DNA of 64,000 nt from Quillaja saponaria (taxonomy: Eukaryota; Streptophyta; Magnoliopsida; Fabales; Quillajaceae). Within the stretch, counting starts at the first letter, position 1; each line of letters starts with the position of its first letter. The stretch covers positions 16,988,001 to 17,052,000 of the forward strand of contig CM055612.1 in NCBI GenBank assembly GCA_029379385.1. Direction: 5' to 3'. A program made the translations under genes and the position numbers. Under the pieces are notes generated by a model. That model was not told the origin of the DNA, searched no databases, and worked only from the letters and a program-made list of their open reading frames with translations. This document shows positions 1 through 11,908 of the stretch, one piece after another.

Positions 1-1111
1 TTATATAATATTGAAACTCCAGATTTTGTTTTTATGTGGGATTGGTAGTACTATATTAATTTCTTTCTTTTAGACTAACTAATATTAAAAACTGGTAACA
101 AGTTGTCGTCCTTCTTTGATGTACGCAAATTTTAGTTTTTTATGCGCACAGATTAGAGAAAGAGTATTCTTTCGGTCTCATGCATATGTCCTACTCATAT
201 TCATTTTGCTAAACCTTTACTTCATATATACTTTTTATAGATAATTAGATATTGTGCAGCATCAACAAAACTATATTTTGGGAATTAGATTATTGGCCTA
301 CAAATCTTATTTGACATAATCTAGATTTAATGCATTTTGAAAAAAATGTTTTCGATAATGTATTTAATACTGTTATGAACATCAAGGGCAAGTCCAAAGA
401 TAATCTCAAAGCACGTACTAATTTGGGGTATTTGTGCAAGCGTCGAGACATAGAAAACATTGTAGTGGCTAATGGTGAACAGAAAGTAAATAAAGCTGCA
501 TATACCTTAAATAAGATAGAGAAAAAATTAGTATGCTGATGGGTTAAAAATTTAAAGTTTCCTGATGGGTATGCTTCTAATTTGTCTTGATACGTGAAGG
601 TCAATAAATGTAAGTTATATGGTATGAAAAGTCACGATTGTCATGTTTTTATGGAGAGATTGATACCTATGGCATTTCGAGATTTTGTGAAAGATTGTAT
701 TTGGGATGCTTTGACAGAACTCAGCACTTTTTTCAAGGATATATGTGCAGTTAAATTACAGGTTGGGTACATAAAATTACTTGAGAATAACATTTTGGTC
801 ACCTTGTGCAAAATTGAAAAGATATTTGTTCCAGCTTTTTTTGATTCTTGGAACATCTAATCATCTATTTGGCTTATGAAACTAAAGTTGGCGATCCAGT
901 GCAATACTGATGGATGTATCCATTTGAGAGGTAACATATACAACTCAATAAATTTAATATATATTACAAGATATATTAAAGGTGTATTTTATAATCTTTT
1001 TAGATGTATGCATAGCCTTAAGAAAAGGCTCATAATAAAGCACGGGTTGAAGCTTCTATTGTCGAAGCATACACTTTAGAGGATATTTCAAATTTTTGTT
1101 GCCACTATTTT
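1..1111 (+). mobile_element. CACTA (En/Spm-like) remnant, copy 0
   Basis: Internally deleted piece of the CACTA family seen more completely at 22600-32385. Bases 1-75 match about 25622-25690 and bases 76-172 match about 26184-26280, with roughly 490 bases missing between them. Bases 173-257 have no counterpart there. From about 271 the sequence jumps to the DUF4218 part of the transposase gene, so the catalytic Transposase_21 part is gone. Neither terminal repeat is present: the left end lies outside the window and the right side stops in mid-exon at 1111, fused to a MIR unit. It cannot move itself. Confidence 0.85.
271..1111 (+). pseudogene. CACTA transposase fragment, DUF4218 region (copy 0)
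   Basis: Reads as the DUF4218 module of plant CACTA transposases. The typical motifs are visible: DYWPTNL, then NLDLMHFEKNVFDNVFNT, GKSKDNLKAR, and after a break LYGMKSHDCHVFMERLIPM. The reading frame is cut by an in-frame TGA at 537-539, just after EKKLVC, where family members continue towards a KFPDG motif. The same stop is present in the other three copies in this window. A further frameshift falls near 850, where the frame for the HLI motif is lost. The upstream catalytic exons are deleted and the DUF4216 exon is missing downstream. This is a dead fragment. Confidence 0.85.
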
Positions 1112-1181
1112 AGGTTAACTCACAAACACACTTAATATAGATATGCATATTTAGGTTAATTCTTATTAGAGTTTTTGATTT

Positions 1182-1330
1182 GGTTTTAAGCCAAATTTGG
1201 GGCTCTTTGCTCTCTAAATCTAGAAGGAGGTGATGGTAGCACTCAGCTGCAAGTTCATGAAAAATTTTGATGGGTTTCTTTTATCTCTTTGGTATTGGAT
1301 TGAAGGGAGTTTTGATTGTGACTCGGAGGC
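1182..1330 (+). ncRNA. MIR159: miR159-like hairpin 1 (decayed, promoter lost)
   Basis: Foldback with the putative mature strand on the 3' arm at 1294-1314, core TTGGATTGAAGGGAGTTTTG. Its first 15 bases equal the miR159 core, but the 3' end carries T where the paralogs have C (GAGCTCCG to GAGTTTTG), a pattern of C-to-T decay. The 5' arm (about 1198-1218) still pairs, now largely through G-T wobbles; T1213 faces A1299. The TATA box found in the other five units is absent because the upstream DNA is CACTA-derived. It is probably not expressed. A short reading frame runs through the hairpin (start about 1230) but is not convincing as a protein. Confidence 0.65.
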
Positions 1331-3433
1331 CATGAATATATCTTACTCTTTTTTTCTTTTCTTTTTTTCATTTTTGGATTACTATAGAACTCTCACAAGC
1401 ATATATAACTCTATCAATTTCTCTTCAGTTTCTATTTAGATTTAGTACCCTGCGACGTACAAATTGTTTTTTGACACATTATTAATTAATTTCTTACATT
1501 GGCAGACAAGAAAATTATTAATTTATTTTGTTAATATTCGCACATATGTACTCTTTTCAAAAGAGGATCACTGGTTTTTATTTTTTATTTTTTTGGTGTT
1601 TGATTAAAAGCTAGAGATCCTACCCACAACAAGGAGGTGAAGGATAATTGATTTCTTTCAATTGTAGACAAAAAAAGCTTTAATTCATTGTGCTCATAGG
1701 AGATACATAAGTTATTACTAGTATTAGTATTAGTCTTTTATATTCTCTTCTATAAAATTTTAACAAATTCTTATATGCAAATCATCAAAACATAAAAGTA
1801 TTTAGCCTTATTAATAATCCACCAAGTTGGAATACAAAGAAGAAATATACGCATTAAAACATTAAAACAGAATTTACGAGTTCAGTTTTAATATCATATA
1901 AATATTTTATTTATTTTTTATAAATGTTAAACATAATATAATTTTGCCTACATGAATTAATTTACTAATACATATTACCAACTTAGGAAAATAAATTAAT
2001 AATTTAAATTTATTTAATATAGTCACACCTACAAAATATTCAATTTAATCTTCATAATATTAAATATAATATAATATAATTATACCGACATTAATTAAAT
2101 TACTAAAATATTGATATTATATATTAACAACCTAGGAAAATAAAAATAAAAATTTGAAATTTATTTAATACAGTCACGCCTAGAAAATGTTTAATTTAAT
2201 ATTTATAATATAATTATTTCTTCATTAATAAGATTATTTATATATTGATATTATATATTAACAACTTTGGAAATAAAATTAATAATTTGAAATTCATTTA
2301 ATATAGTCACATTTACAAAATATTATATATTAATTAGTGTGTTTTAGTGATACATCACACGTTTTGGGGTTTTAATTGACTTTTTAACTAGATTTAAATG
2401 CATATTAGTATGACCTATCAAAATATTGAAAACTCAATTCAATTTTCAATTTTTTTATATTTTTGAAAAGAGAAAAAAGAAAAGAATATAAAAGAAATCC
2501 AAACTAACCAAATCTGTCCTGGGTGGTCCAACTTACACATTTCAATCAATAAAATATATTTATGGTGCAAATTAGTGTTTCTCTACGAACCAAATAAAAG
2601 TCTAACCGTTCAAGTCGATTAGATTTTTTTTATTTTTGTGAAATGCAAATTTGGTATCAATCCATGTAATTAATCTCCACTATTTCTTTTATTTCATTAA
2701 TAATTACAATATTATAAACATAACTGTATATTTCATGAAAAAAAATGGACAATGAAAAAAAAAAAAAAAAAACATATTATTAAATTACTTGTTATGGCTC
2801 TCTTACTTGCTTCATATATATCTTTTCTAGAATTTTGGTATATGTAATAGAGATTTAAGGTCTCTTTTGCATATTAGTGGTCTTTTTTTTTTCAATACCA
2901 TTAAAATTTTGGTTAACATATGTACAATTATAATTAGATTTTCTCTTGAAAACAATTTTATAAATAAACTCAAAATCAAATAAATGGATTTCTAGTTTCT
3001 TCAACCATCTTGTTTCTAATTTTACATTGCCAAATAAAATTCAAACTTTTTTAACTTATTGATATCAATACATTTTTCTTACACTACAATTAAATTTTCT
3101 CTTTCTCTATAGGATTTATTTTTAATGATATCTTAGAGATACATGTTAAGGTTTAATAGTTGAAAATTAAATTTAAAAAAAAATAGTAATCCATTAATTA
3201 CTTAGCACTTAATCATTATCAAGTTAATAGATGATTAAAAAAAAATACATATACCCTTTAACAAATAATAGTGTTCAACCGAACAAGATGATTAAGTTTT
3301 CGATAAAATTTGCTCGACCTAGCAAAATTTATTTGATTAAAATTTTACTCGATTTTTGAAGTCAAAAATTTGTGACGATATAAAATTGTACTTAATTAAA
3401 AACTAAGTTAGTCATGATTGCTTACTTCATTAA

Positions 3434-3459
3434 TTGGGCCTTATCCCACAATGGGCCAA
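3434..3459. promoter_or_regulatory. GGGCC/GGCCC near-palindrome (site II-like)
   Basis: TTGGGCC and GGGCCAA face each other across about 12 bases in unit 1; unit 2 has a cleaner version at 17065-17090 (TTGGCCC and GGGCCAA). TGGGCC/GGCCCA is the core of plant site II elements, which TCP factors bind. It lies 370 bp from the minus-strand gene fragment, on its downstream side, so a promoter role for that fragment is unlikely. Function is unproven. Confidence 0.3.
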
Positions 3460-3831
3460 TAATTATTTAGAACAAAAACTGAGAATTGGATACCATAAAT
3501 TCAAGTACTTTTATGATCTTCTTATCCATTGTTTTTCTCACAACTCATTACTTTTTTTTATAAGCAATTGGATATATATTGATGACGTCATCCTTGTTCC
3601 ATGTAAAAATTATGCCTAGCATCTCACCCACCTTTACTGTCTTCAACAAATCAGCTTTTAACAACTCATTACATTATTTTATTCTCCTTGCTCCCTCCTC
3701 CTAGTGGATCCATTTGGGCATGAGTTCAATATGTCAATAGCAACTTGAAATATGATCAAATAGACAAACATTGTTAATAATAAAATAATTATTTTTTAAA
3801 AAAATAATAAGAAGAAGAATTTATAGATGTA

Positions 3832-4262
3832 CACACCGTAACAAAAAGAACATGTAGGCATGTTCACAATTGTAAAGCCTACTTTCCAGTATTCGTAGAC
3901 AGTACAGCCACATATACAATCTCTAGGTATGGTGCCAGGGTCTTTACCTAAATTGTAAAACTTGGGAGAAAGGCTCGTAGTATGGTTCAAAGGTTTCTCT
4001 GATTGAGAACCATCATCAGTCTCCTCTTCCTTTATCTCTAAACATACATTGAAAACAAAACTAAGGAAAAAAAATAGTTACAAACAATTTTTTATGAAAT
4101 CAAAATGAAAACTTCTAATTTGAATTACAATGAATAATACCTTTGATGTATCATTGATTTAATTGGTTGATAAAGAAAACTTGCTTCTCAAATTAATGTC
4201 ATAATTTTCATCGCATTTGTCTTCTTCAACTACTCTGGTGATCATGGATCACACATAACAAG
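3832..4262 (-). pseudogene. Minus-strand gene fragment with Cys-rich exon (unit 1)
   Basis: On the minus strand two exon-like stretches can be joined. Exon I (about 4262-4145) encodes VVEEDKCDENYDIN and ends at NDTSK before a GTATTA donor. Exon II (about 4055-3838) begins IKEEETDDGSQ and contains KDPGTIPRDCICGC and then MPTCSFCYG, ending at a possible GTGTGT donor. The acceptor reading TTTAGAG/ATAAAG keeps phase. The two CxC/CxxC-like pairs suggest a small metal-binding or Cys-rich region, but I do not recognise the family. Exon I contains a stop (TAA). Related copies are at 17481-17648 and 51655-52080. Probably a captured or duplicated host gene fragment, now decayed. Confidence 0.45.
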
Positions 4263-5173
4263 AAAGAGTTATGTTGTGGCTTAGAGACCTCAGGCTTGTC
4301 ACTTTATATAGATGATATATGTTCTACCTACAATGGAACTCCATTGCTATTATTAGGTGATGAGTGTATGATCTTATATTTCATTAAGAAAACTATAGGC
4401 GAGAGTAATACAATGTACCTGGTTGGTTTAGCTTGGATAAGAGTGATATCGTTCAAGTTTGGAAATTGTTAGATGCATGCATTACCTTAATCAAGCATTG
4501 GGTTTCCTAACTTCATATTTTTCAATTTTATATAAGGGCACAAGCCTTCCAATGTAACTTTATTTATAGAGATATCAACATGTACGATTAATTCGTGAAC
4601 TAATTGATAGGCAAGAAAAACATATAAAAGGAGTATCAATTAAAATATTAATTTCATGTGTTAATATTAAAATCAATGATTTGTATATTAATTTTATGGT
4701 TTTATATTTCAAAGACTTGCTTGATATTTTCTTTATGCATTGACTGACAAGAAAAATATATATATCATTGATTTGATCAGTTGATGAAGAACAATTTCTT
4801 CTTCAATTAATCGCATCATTTTCATTGACTTCATCTTCTTCAACTACTTCGATGGCCACAGATCACACACAAGAAGACAAAGTTGCCGTGCCTTAACAAT
4901 GCAGCCTCAGACTTGTCGATTTATTTGATTTATACAAATGATTATGTTCTACCTACTATGTATCTCCATCACTTTTGTTAGGTGATGACTGCATGGTTTT
5001 AGGTTTCATTAAGAAAACTGTAACAAGAGTAATACAATATATGTGGTTAGTTTAGTTTGGATAAGAGTGATGCTATTCAAGTTTAGAAATTGTTAGATGC
5101 GTGCACTTCCTTAATCAAGCATTAGGTTTCCTAAATTTCTATTTAAAATTTGTATATAAGGTCACAAATTTTA

Positions 5174-5178
5174 CGATG
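5174..5178. repeat. Target-site duplication CGATG, left of solo LTR S1
   Basis: CGATG directly precedes the LTR start TGTGATAACC and recurs at 7139-7143 right after the LTR end ATGACA. A 5-bp duplication is what Ty3/gypsy integrases make. Confidence 0.85.
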
Positions 5179-7138
5179 TGTGATAACCTGACACTTTAAC
5201 TTGTGTTCTAGGAAGCCTGTACAGAAATTTTCGTGACTTGGTAACTAAATTTCATACCAAGACAAATGTACATAATTAAAAATTTGTATAAATATAGAAA
5301 TAATGCAAGAATTAATTTTTATTATATAATTGACTAAATAGGAATTGAGTGGGTTCATGACAAATTTTATGAAAAGTTTCTAAATAGTAAATATAGACAT
5401 ATTTTTCTATTAATAAACCCAACAAATGGAATCCGATTTCGTTTTTCCTAGAGAAAATTATGTTCAATTAACTAAGGTATAGTCAAAGCTGTCAAAATCT
5501 TGCGTTGTGTAGAATTTAATGCAACTTCAAAGAATAAATTGTATTGAGATACAAATCCAAAAATTACAAATGATATAGCATTATAAAGCTACATGTATCT
5601 AGTATTTTATAAATTTTACGAAACTGGATTTGAAATTTCCTAGAGAAAGATATGATAGTTAAAGTGGATACTAATCCAAACCCCAAGTTTGGACAGTTTC
5701 AACATCTCTAATTCACTAAGTGCTTTCTATCTTTTCTAATGGTTTCTTCTACCCTATGCATTATCAAGACATTTAAAATGTCTCTTCATTGTTAACCTTA
5801 TCACATAAAGTATAATTCATATTACATGACATGTAATAGCTTAATAGAAAACTTACATAAATAAACCTATACAAGTTGAGATAGAAGTTTAGTAATTAAA
5901 AGATTATAACAATTATGTTTATGAACTAAGTATTATTTGGGAATATGAATTTCAGTTCTGAATTCTAATGTGGACCTGATAAGACGCGTGGATGCGAGTG
6001 TGAGTGACGAATGGAGTCAGTTACGAGTGAGTGGTTAATTGCTGCCTTTAAGGGCTAGATTAGTATGTGTAATTATATGTTTATTTGAATATATGTGATA
6101 TATGGTAAGTAAGCAAGTAAAGTATTTCAGTAATTTATTTGGATTATGTTTGTTTGATATGGATTGCTTTGTATGACATTGGTTGTGGTTGATAAGGGCG
6201 GACAAAGTGGGGTTTTTATGAAAAATGATTTTTATCTCCAAATTAAAAATCTAGGTGCACCTAGAATGTTCTTATTTAAAATCATAAGAAAATTTTGATT
6301 CTGATAAATATTTTTTTTAATTGAGTGCTCAACCCTGGTGGGATGGATTGTGTACGATGATCAATTTGTTGTGCGGGCACGTAAATGCTCAGTAGGGGGT
6401 GATAATGTTGTGCGAGGCTGGGTCACACGTTGGCCCTTTGATTGCTTTGGTGATATTGTTGTTCTGATTTAATTTGTGATCCTGAGTGGCATATAAATTT
6501 GAATTTGTGCAATTTACCACATATACGTGTTATGTGAAATGTTATGTGAACAATATTACATGATGTTACTATCTATGTTATACATACTTGTACTGTGTGG
6601 TGCTAGTACCCTTTGGGTATGATTTTCCACTCAGAGTCCATAAGACTCACCCCTCTCTTATGGATATATTTTTTAGTGACAGGAGTTCAATATATTGCAT
6701 CGCCGAGCTGGTGACTTGCCGATTGAGTGCAACAAGGTAATTCTAGGATCTCAATCTTGAAGTTAAAGGATGGAAGTTTGCATTAACACTAGAATTGTGG
6801 GGGTATAATCTCAAATGATTTAAGCGTCTAGTCATGTGTCTTGTTTTTGATGTGGATGGAGCGGAGCTCTTTGTTATCTTTATGTGATGGTTGTGTGGAG
6901 TCATGAGTATATATATTTATATTTTCAGGCATGTTCCATATTATAGGGAACCTCTGCCAAAATTTTCAGTAACTTGTTAATTGTTACAGGTAATAAACTT
7001 TTATGGTGAACTTCAGTTTTAGCAAAGCTATCTTTATTCTGTAATTGAGTCAGGTTTGTTATTTGTTTCGAAGTCAAGGTTACAGTGGATCGGTTTTCCA
7101 ATCCTCTGGCCAGTTATGCCTCCGTGAGGGGTATGACA
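5179..7138 (+). mobile_element. Solo LTR S1 (Ty3/gypsy type), internally deleted
   Basis: Begins TGTGATAACC and ends TATGACA, with CGATG on both sides and no internal retrotransposon sequence, so it is a solo LTR left by LTR-LTR recombination. Compared with the 3.6-kb paralog at 53005-56616 it lacks about 1.65 kb; the break is at about 5340, where AAATAGGA runs into ATTGAGTGGG, with a short shared GGA. Gypsy LTR landmarks are kept: the GGCTGGGTCACACGTTGGCC stretch near 6416-6435, a TTTCCACTCAGAGTCC stretch near 6625, and the end region with GCCTCCGTGAGG. Confidence 0.85.
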
Positions 7139-7143
7139 CGATG
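7139..7143. repeat. Target-site duplication CGATG, right of solo LTR S1
   Basis: Matches 5174-5178 exactly. Units 2 and 4 keep the same site at 19529-19533 (CGATG) and 56617-56621 (CAATG). Confidence 0.85.
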
Positions 7144-8238
7144 TAATATTATTTATATGGATATCAACAAGTATATTTAATTCGTGAACTACTTGTAAAA
7201 ATTTTTGGAAGGAGATCAACTAGTTTTCGAAACAAGTCCAGTTTAAGTTTTATTTTTGATTAGTTCTCTAAACAAGTCAAACACAATCTTGGTAAAGCTT
7301 ATCCACTAAACTCGTGAGTCCAACTTCTTAAATATATACTATCTAATTTAATGTTTAATTATGATGATATTTTCTTAGCAAAATTAGCATATATATATAT
7401 TTGTGATAAATATTATGAAAATAATATAAGAATAAGCTTATTGACAGTCCACTTGGTAAGAATAAAAAGGAGAAAAATGAAGAATTATAGATTTAAAAAC
7501 TATGAAAACACAAATTATGTTTGTGAAAGGAAAAATTGGTATCGACCTATACTTATATCTATGGTTTCTTCATTTTCATTAAAATTAATTTTTATGTCAT
7601 GCACGTTGCGCTAGCCGTATTTACAATAGGAAATTTGCTAGAAATAAAGTCTTTTATTACAAAATTTCTTATTTTTTTAATCGTTTAAAAAAAAATTAAT
7701 AATCTTTAACACAAGTTCTTGATTTTTATTCTTTATGTCATGTTATGAACAACAATCACGTAAACATTACAAAATAAAATTAAACTAATTTTTCGAGAAA
7801 AAAAAAAAAGGATCCATTTAATATACATCAATATAAAGATTGTAATTGTCTTCACAAATATGACTAGAAAGAATTTAACATATCCCATGTGGTTGACTAG
7901 TTAAGAAGTTGTGCTCCTTTCATTGACTTCCTTTATTTGAATCTTCTTGGGGAGAGCTTAAGGACTAAACTCCTTACAAATTTCTTAATTTTGACATGGA
8001 TGACTTGTCTTTGACCAAACCGAAATGATGATTAGTCGAGATGTGCCTAAATTGACTCGGACATTCCTTTGCAGAATAAAAAAAATGAATTAACATAATT
8101 TTATGATAATAGTGTGAATTAAAATTTAGCATTATCTAATTAGTAAGTTTATTAGTTGCACCTGTGACAATCAACATTAACTTTTTATATCTCTAGTTAA
8201 GTCAAAATCAAGTCTGGAGAATTGATTGAAATTTTACT
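7144..8238. repeat. Spacer u2, copy 1
   Basis: Non-coding stretch between solo LTR S and the L2 LTR, repeated at 19534-20866 and 56622-57977. It starts with the continuation of the MIR unit (GATATCAACAAGTA). A frame at about 7351-7614, with RKMKNYRFKNYE, can be followed in all three copies but with different starts and ends and no recognisable domain, so I do not call it a gene. Copy 1 lacks about 225 bp near 8175 that copies 2 and 3 keep (20596-20815 in copy 2), including a TATAAATA stretch. Confidence 0.75.
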
Positions 8239-9141
8239 TGTTATAACTTGGTACTGTAATGGTAAGTTTTAGGGAATAAAAAGGAAAAACTTATTACTTT
8301 TGGTTATAAACACAAACTAAATAAATGAATAAAAAAATAAAATACCCATTATTTATCCTTTCATTTTATTTTCGTTTTCCTCCTATTTTCCTATTCTTTT
8401 CCTTACATTTTTTTTCTTTTTTCTCTTCCTCCTCCACGCCTTCTCCTCCCCCTTTTTTTCTTGACACTTCCCTCAACTCCTTTCAAGAAGGCCAAAGCAC
8501 CAACTCCTCATTAGTAGCTTGTGTCTTGATCTTTCCAAGCCCACACTTGAGCCAAGGAGTAGCCTTTGTGGATTAGCAACACCTCCTTTACCTCTAGTTT
8601 TGTTTTCTTGGAGCTGATTCCTTTTCCTTTTTGTTTTGTTTGAGGATTTAGATGTAGGGATTGAGTGGGTTTGTGAAAGACAAAATATGATCAAGGTGGT
8701 AAGAAAAATGATAGGTAAAATGTTGTTTGGTTGTTGTGGAATTCTAAGATTTAAGCTCTTTATTTTCCCTAAATGATTCATCCAATTTCAATCTACTATT
8801 TGAATTGTGGTTAGTGTTGGTGCTAGTTTTGGTTACACAAATAAGATATATATATATGGATTAGAACAAAGTATGCCTTCAAGATGTTTGATAAAATGAC
8901 TAAAAGAAGTTATTTGTAAATTAATGCTTTGGAATTATTATAGTCAAGTCCTTATCATTAAGGACTAATAATATATGAAATTTAGAAACTAAACGGTACT
9001 TGGAAATGTAATTTCAGTTCCAGAACGTAATGCTATCTCAATGACACTTTTGGACTCTAGGGGAAGCCATGAATAACAACTGTAAAGTTATGAGTGAAAG
9101 ATATTATCTTTTGGTTACTAGTTGTGTTTTGAAATTCTGTC

Positions 9142-9174
<33 letters not shown>

Positions 9175-9474
9175 GGTAAAGATGTGTTTAGTACTTTGAG
9201 TTGAATATAAATGTTGAATTATATGATAAAATTCTAAATCTTCACAAATTTGTTATTTAATGTGTTGTGCGATGGTTTGAATGATTTGTATGCAGTTGAT
9301 AGAGCTAGAGAATTCATTTTTAATATGATTTAGAATCCAGGTGCACCTAGGATAAATTTGATTTGATTAAGTGATTATATAAATACACGTTTGAGTAACT
9401 CAGTCCCGAAAAGGTTACTGTGGGAGATTATTTGTTATGGTGTGTGGGAACTGAATAGCCCCGAGGAAGATATA

Positions 9475-9505
<31 letters not shown>

Positions 9506-10048
9506 GGTGTGCAGGAGCTGAGTTACTACGACTAATGGCCCTTGGATGCTTTCTTTGATTAGTTTATTATATGATTACTTGCGAGTATGTAAGTTTTACG
9601 TCATCCATATATATATATATGATGTAAGGATTGTAATTGGATAATGAGTTATGTTATGATTTTATGAAAAAAGATAATTTTTTTTTTATAACTTTATGAT
9701 GCTTTAAGTTAGTACCCTTTTGGTACATTTCTCACTCATTGAGTTTATATGACTCACTCTTTTTTCTTCTATGTTTTTTTTAGCTCTATGTTCTTCTTAG
9801 ACTCCTTCAGCAGTACCTTGACTTGCTAGTAGTCGTTATGGCAAGGTACTCTTGAAAGAATGCACAATTGATGCCCCTAGAACGAAACACTACAGTCATA
9901 TAAGGGCTTAATGTTATGTATTGTGTATTTTGGATCATTGTGTCTTATTTTTTTTTTTTTTTTTTTTTTTTCTTGTTCTTTGATCCAACGAAGCTCCCTG
10001 TGTATATGTTGTAAACTGTGGTGGTATTTAGATTGTATTATTCAGAGA
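8239..10048 (+). mobile_element. L2 gypsy LTR, copy 1, 3' truncated
   Basis: Starts TGTTATAACTTGGTACTG, very like the start of the complete solo LTR at 44901 (TGTTATAACCCTTATAACTC). It follows the complete L2 LTR at 57978-60029 up to ATTCAGAGATG, then switches directly to CACTA sequence at 10049. The last about 190 bp of LTR, the primer site and all internal sequence are gone. It includes (TA)n tracts at about 9142-9167 and 9482-9506, a pyrimidine-rich stretch at about 8340-8470 and a T-run at about 9948-9971. Confidence 0.8.
9948..9971. repeat. Poly(T) tract
   Basis: Run of more than 20 T inside the L2 LTR. The paralog at about 59745 has TTTTTCTTTTTTTTTCTTG, so the tract has expanded in this copy. 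Confidence 0.8.
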
Positions 10049-11908
10049 TGGTAATGGATGCTGCTGGGCCATATTTCCAGTTTTTTAAGTAGATCCAAAT
10101 CCTAATATTGCCAAGTTTATAAAAAATTTATCAGACACAGATGAGCCATTGTGGGAGGGTTGCAAGACACATACTAAGCTATTTACAGTCACACAACTTT
10201 TAAATTGTAAATCTAAATTCAATGTGCCTGAGAGTTGTTATTATCGATTTGTAACAGCATTTAAATCTATGTTGCTAGATAGGAATAAACTACCACTAAA
10301 CTTTTATGAGAGAAGAAGGTAGTTAAAGTTTTGGATCTCGGGTATGAAAAGATAGATGCATGTCCAAATGACTACTTATTGTACTATGGCGATGATAAAT
10401 CTAAGACAGAATGTTATATTTGTGGTTTTCCCCGATATAAACATAAACAAAATAAAAAACAGTCGAATGTACCTGAGAAAGTGGCACGTTATCTACCAGT
10501 AATACCAAGACTTTAAAGACTTTATATGGTAGAAAGCACCGGTAGACATATAAGATGGCATAAGTTCGGCATTTGTGAAAAAGAAAACATGATTGTCCAT
10601 CTGTCAGATGCAGAGGCTTGGAAACACTTTGACAATACTCTTCCTGAGTGTGTAGAAGAATTCAAGAATATTTGTTCGGGTCTATCCTCTGATGGTTTCA
10701 CTCCATTTGGTAATTCATCATCTCTTTAGTCTTACTGGCCAGTTTTAGTTACACCATATAACTTGCCACCAGGATTATGCATGAAGGAGCAATATTTTTT
10801 CTTAACATTAATAATTCCTGGTCCATTTCATCCTGATAAGAAAATAGACATCTATTTAAGGCCATTGGTTGATGACTTGAAGAAGTTATGGGTGAATGGT
10901 GTGACAACTTATGATACATCACTTAAGCAAAATTTTATCATGAAAGCTACATTGTTATGGATGATTAGTGACCTTCTCGCATATGCAATGCTTTCTGGAT
11001 GAAGTAAACATGGTAAGTTAGCCTGTCCTTATTGTATGGATAATACTAAGTCATTCCAACTTAAACATGATCAGAAGCCATGTTAGTTTGATTATCACCG
11101 CCAGCTTTTACCACTTGATCATCCATTCAGAAAACAAAAGAATGCTTTCAAAAAGAACAAAGTAGAATTGGATTCACCACCACCACGGTTATCTGGGAAA
11201 GAGGTGCTCGAAAGAGTGAGTTCTTTCATACAAGTTAAATTCGGTAAAGGGTACGAAGAGATTGATAGGTTCAAGAATACTCATAATTAGATAAAGAAAT
11301 CTATATTTTGGAAATTGGATTATTGGCCTACTAATCTTATTCTACATAATCTAGATTTAATGCATTTTAAAAAAAATGTTTTCAATAATTTATTTAATAC
11401 TGTTATGAACTTCAAGGGCAAATCCAAAGATAATCTCAAAGCACGTATTAATTTGGGGATTTTGTGCAAGTGTCGAGACTTAGAAATCATTGTAGTGGCT
11501 AGTGGCAAATAGAAAATAAATAAAGGTACATATACTTTAAATAAGAAAGAGAAAAAAATTAGTATGCTGATGTGTTTAAAATTTAAGTTTTCTGATGGGT
11601 ATGCTTTCTATTTGTCTCGATGCGTGAAGGTCAATGAATGCAAGTTATATGGTATGAAAAGTCACGATTGTCATGTTTTTATAGAGAGATTGATACCTAT
11701 GGCATTTCAAGACTATATGAAAGATTATATTTGGGATGCTTTGATAGAACTCAGTACTTTTTTCAAGGATATATGTGCAGTTAAATTACGGGTTGGGCAC
11801 ATAGAATTACTTGAGAATAACATTGTGGTTGCCTTGTGCAAAATTGAAAAGATATTTGTCCAAGCTTTTTTTGATTCTATGGAACATATAATAATCCATT
11901 TAGCCTAA
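10049..11908 (+). pseudogene. CACTA transposase, Transposase_21 and DUF4218 parts (copy I)
   Basis: Collinear pieces of a plant CACTA transposase: LGYEKIDACPNDYLLYYG, then a run of VPEKVARYLPVIPRL, the LSSDGFTPFGN block with the first catalytic Asp, a DIYLRPLVDDLKKLW segment, and MISDLLAYAMLSG, where the family has NDF (Asp). DUF4218 follows (11315-11908) with LYGMKSHDCHVF. Breaks include a 1-base loss near 10310, TAA at 10514-10516, TAG near 10728, TGA near 11000, TAG at 11084-11086 (shared with copy III) and TGA at 11568-11570 (shared by all four copies). An extra A near 11558 changes frame. Not functional. Confidence 0.85.

Larger units (their letters stand above)
1112..5178 (+). repeat. 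MIR unit 1 (type A backbone), block 1
   Basis: First of six paralogous units carrying a miR159-like hairpin. Its left part, including the promoter, has been replaced by CACTA copy 0. After the hairpin, about 1331-3430 is very AT-rich and holds no recognisable gene, but it aligns closely with 15111-17060, 35978-37897 and 49703-51300. Next come a GGGCC palindrome (3434-3459), a minus-strand gene fragment (3832-4262) and a local duplication: about 4140-4620 recurs, diverged, at about 4750-5178, and the second copy resumes after the solo LTR at 7139-7200. The unit ends at the LTR target site CGATG (5174-5178). Confidence 0.85.

Noticed and set aside
1230..1439. Short frame starting MMVALSCKFMKN, partly conserved in all six MIR units
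   Set aside because: It runs straight through the hairpin; conservation follows RNA pairing and not codons, and its length differs from unit to unit.
7351..7614. Frame in spacer u2 seen in three copies
   Set aside because: Starts and ends differ between copies, there is no domain, and the composition matches the AT-rich surroundings. Similarity is explained by the block duplication.
8325..8576. Frame with a hydrophobic start (also at 58064-58315)
   Set aside because: Lies inside the L2 LTR in a pyrimidine-rich stretch; it is broken in copy 2 and has no known domain.
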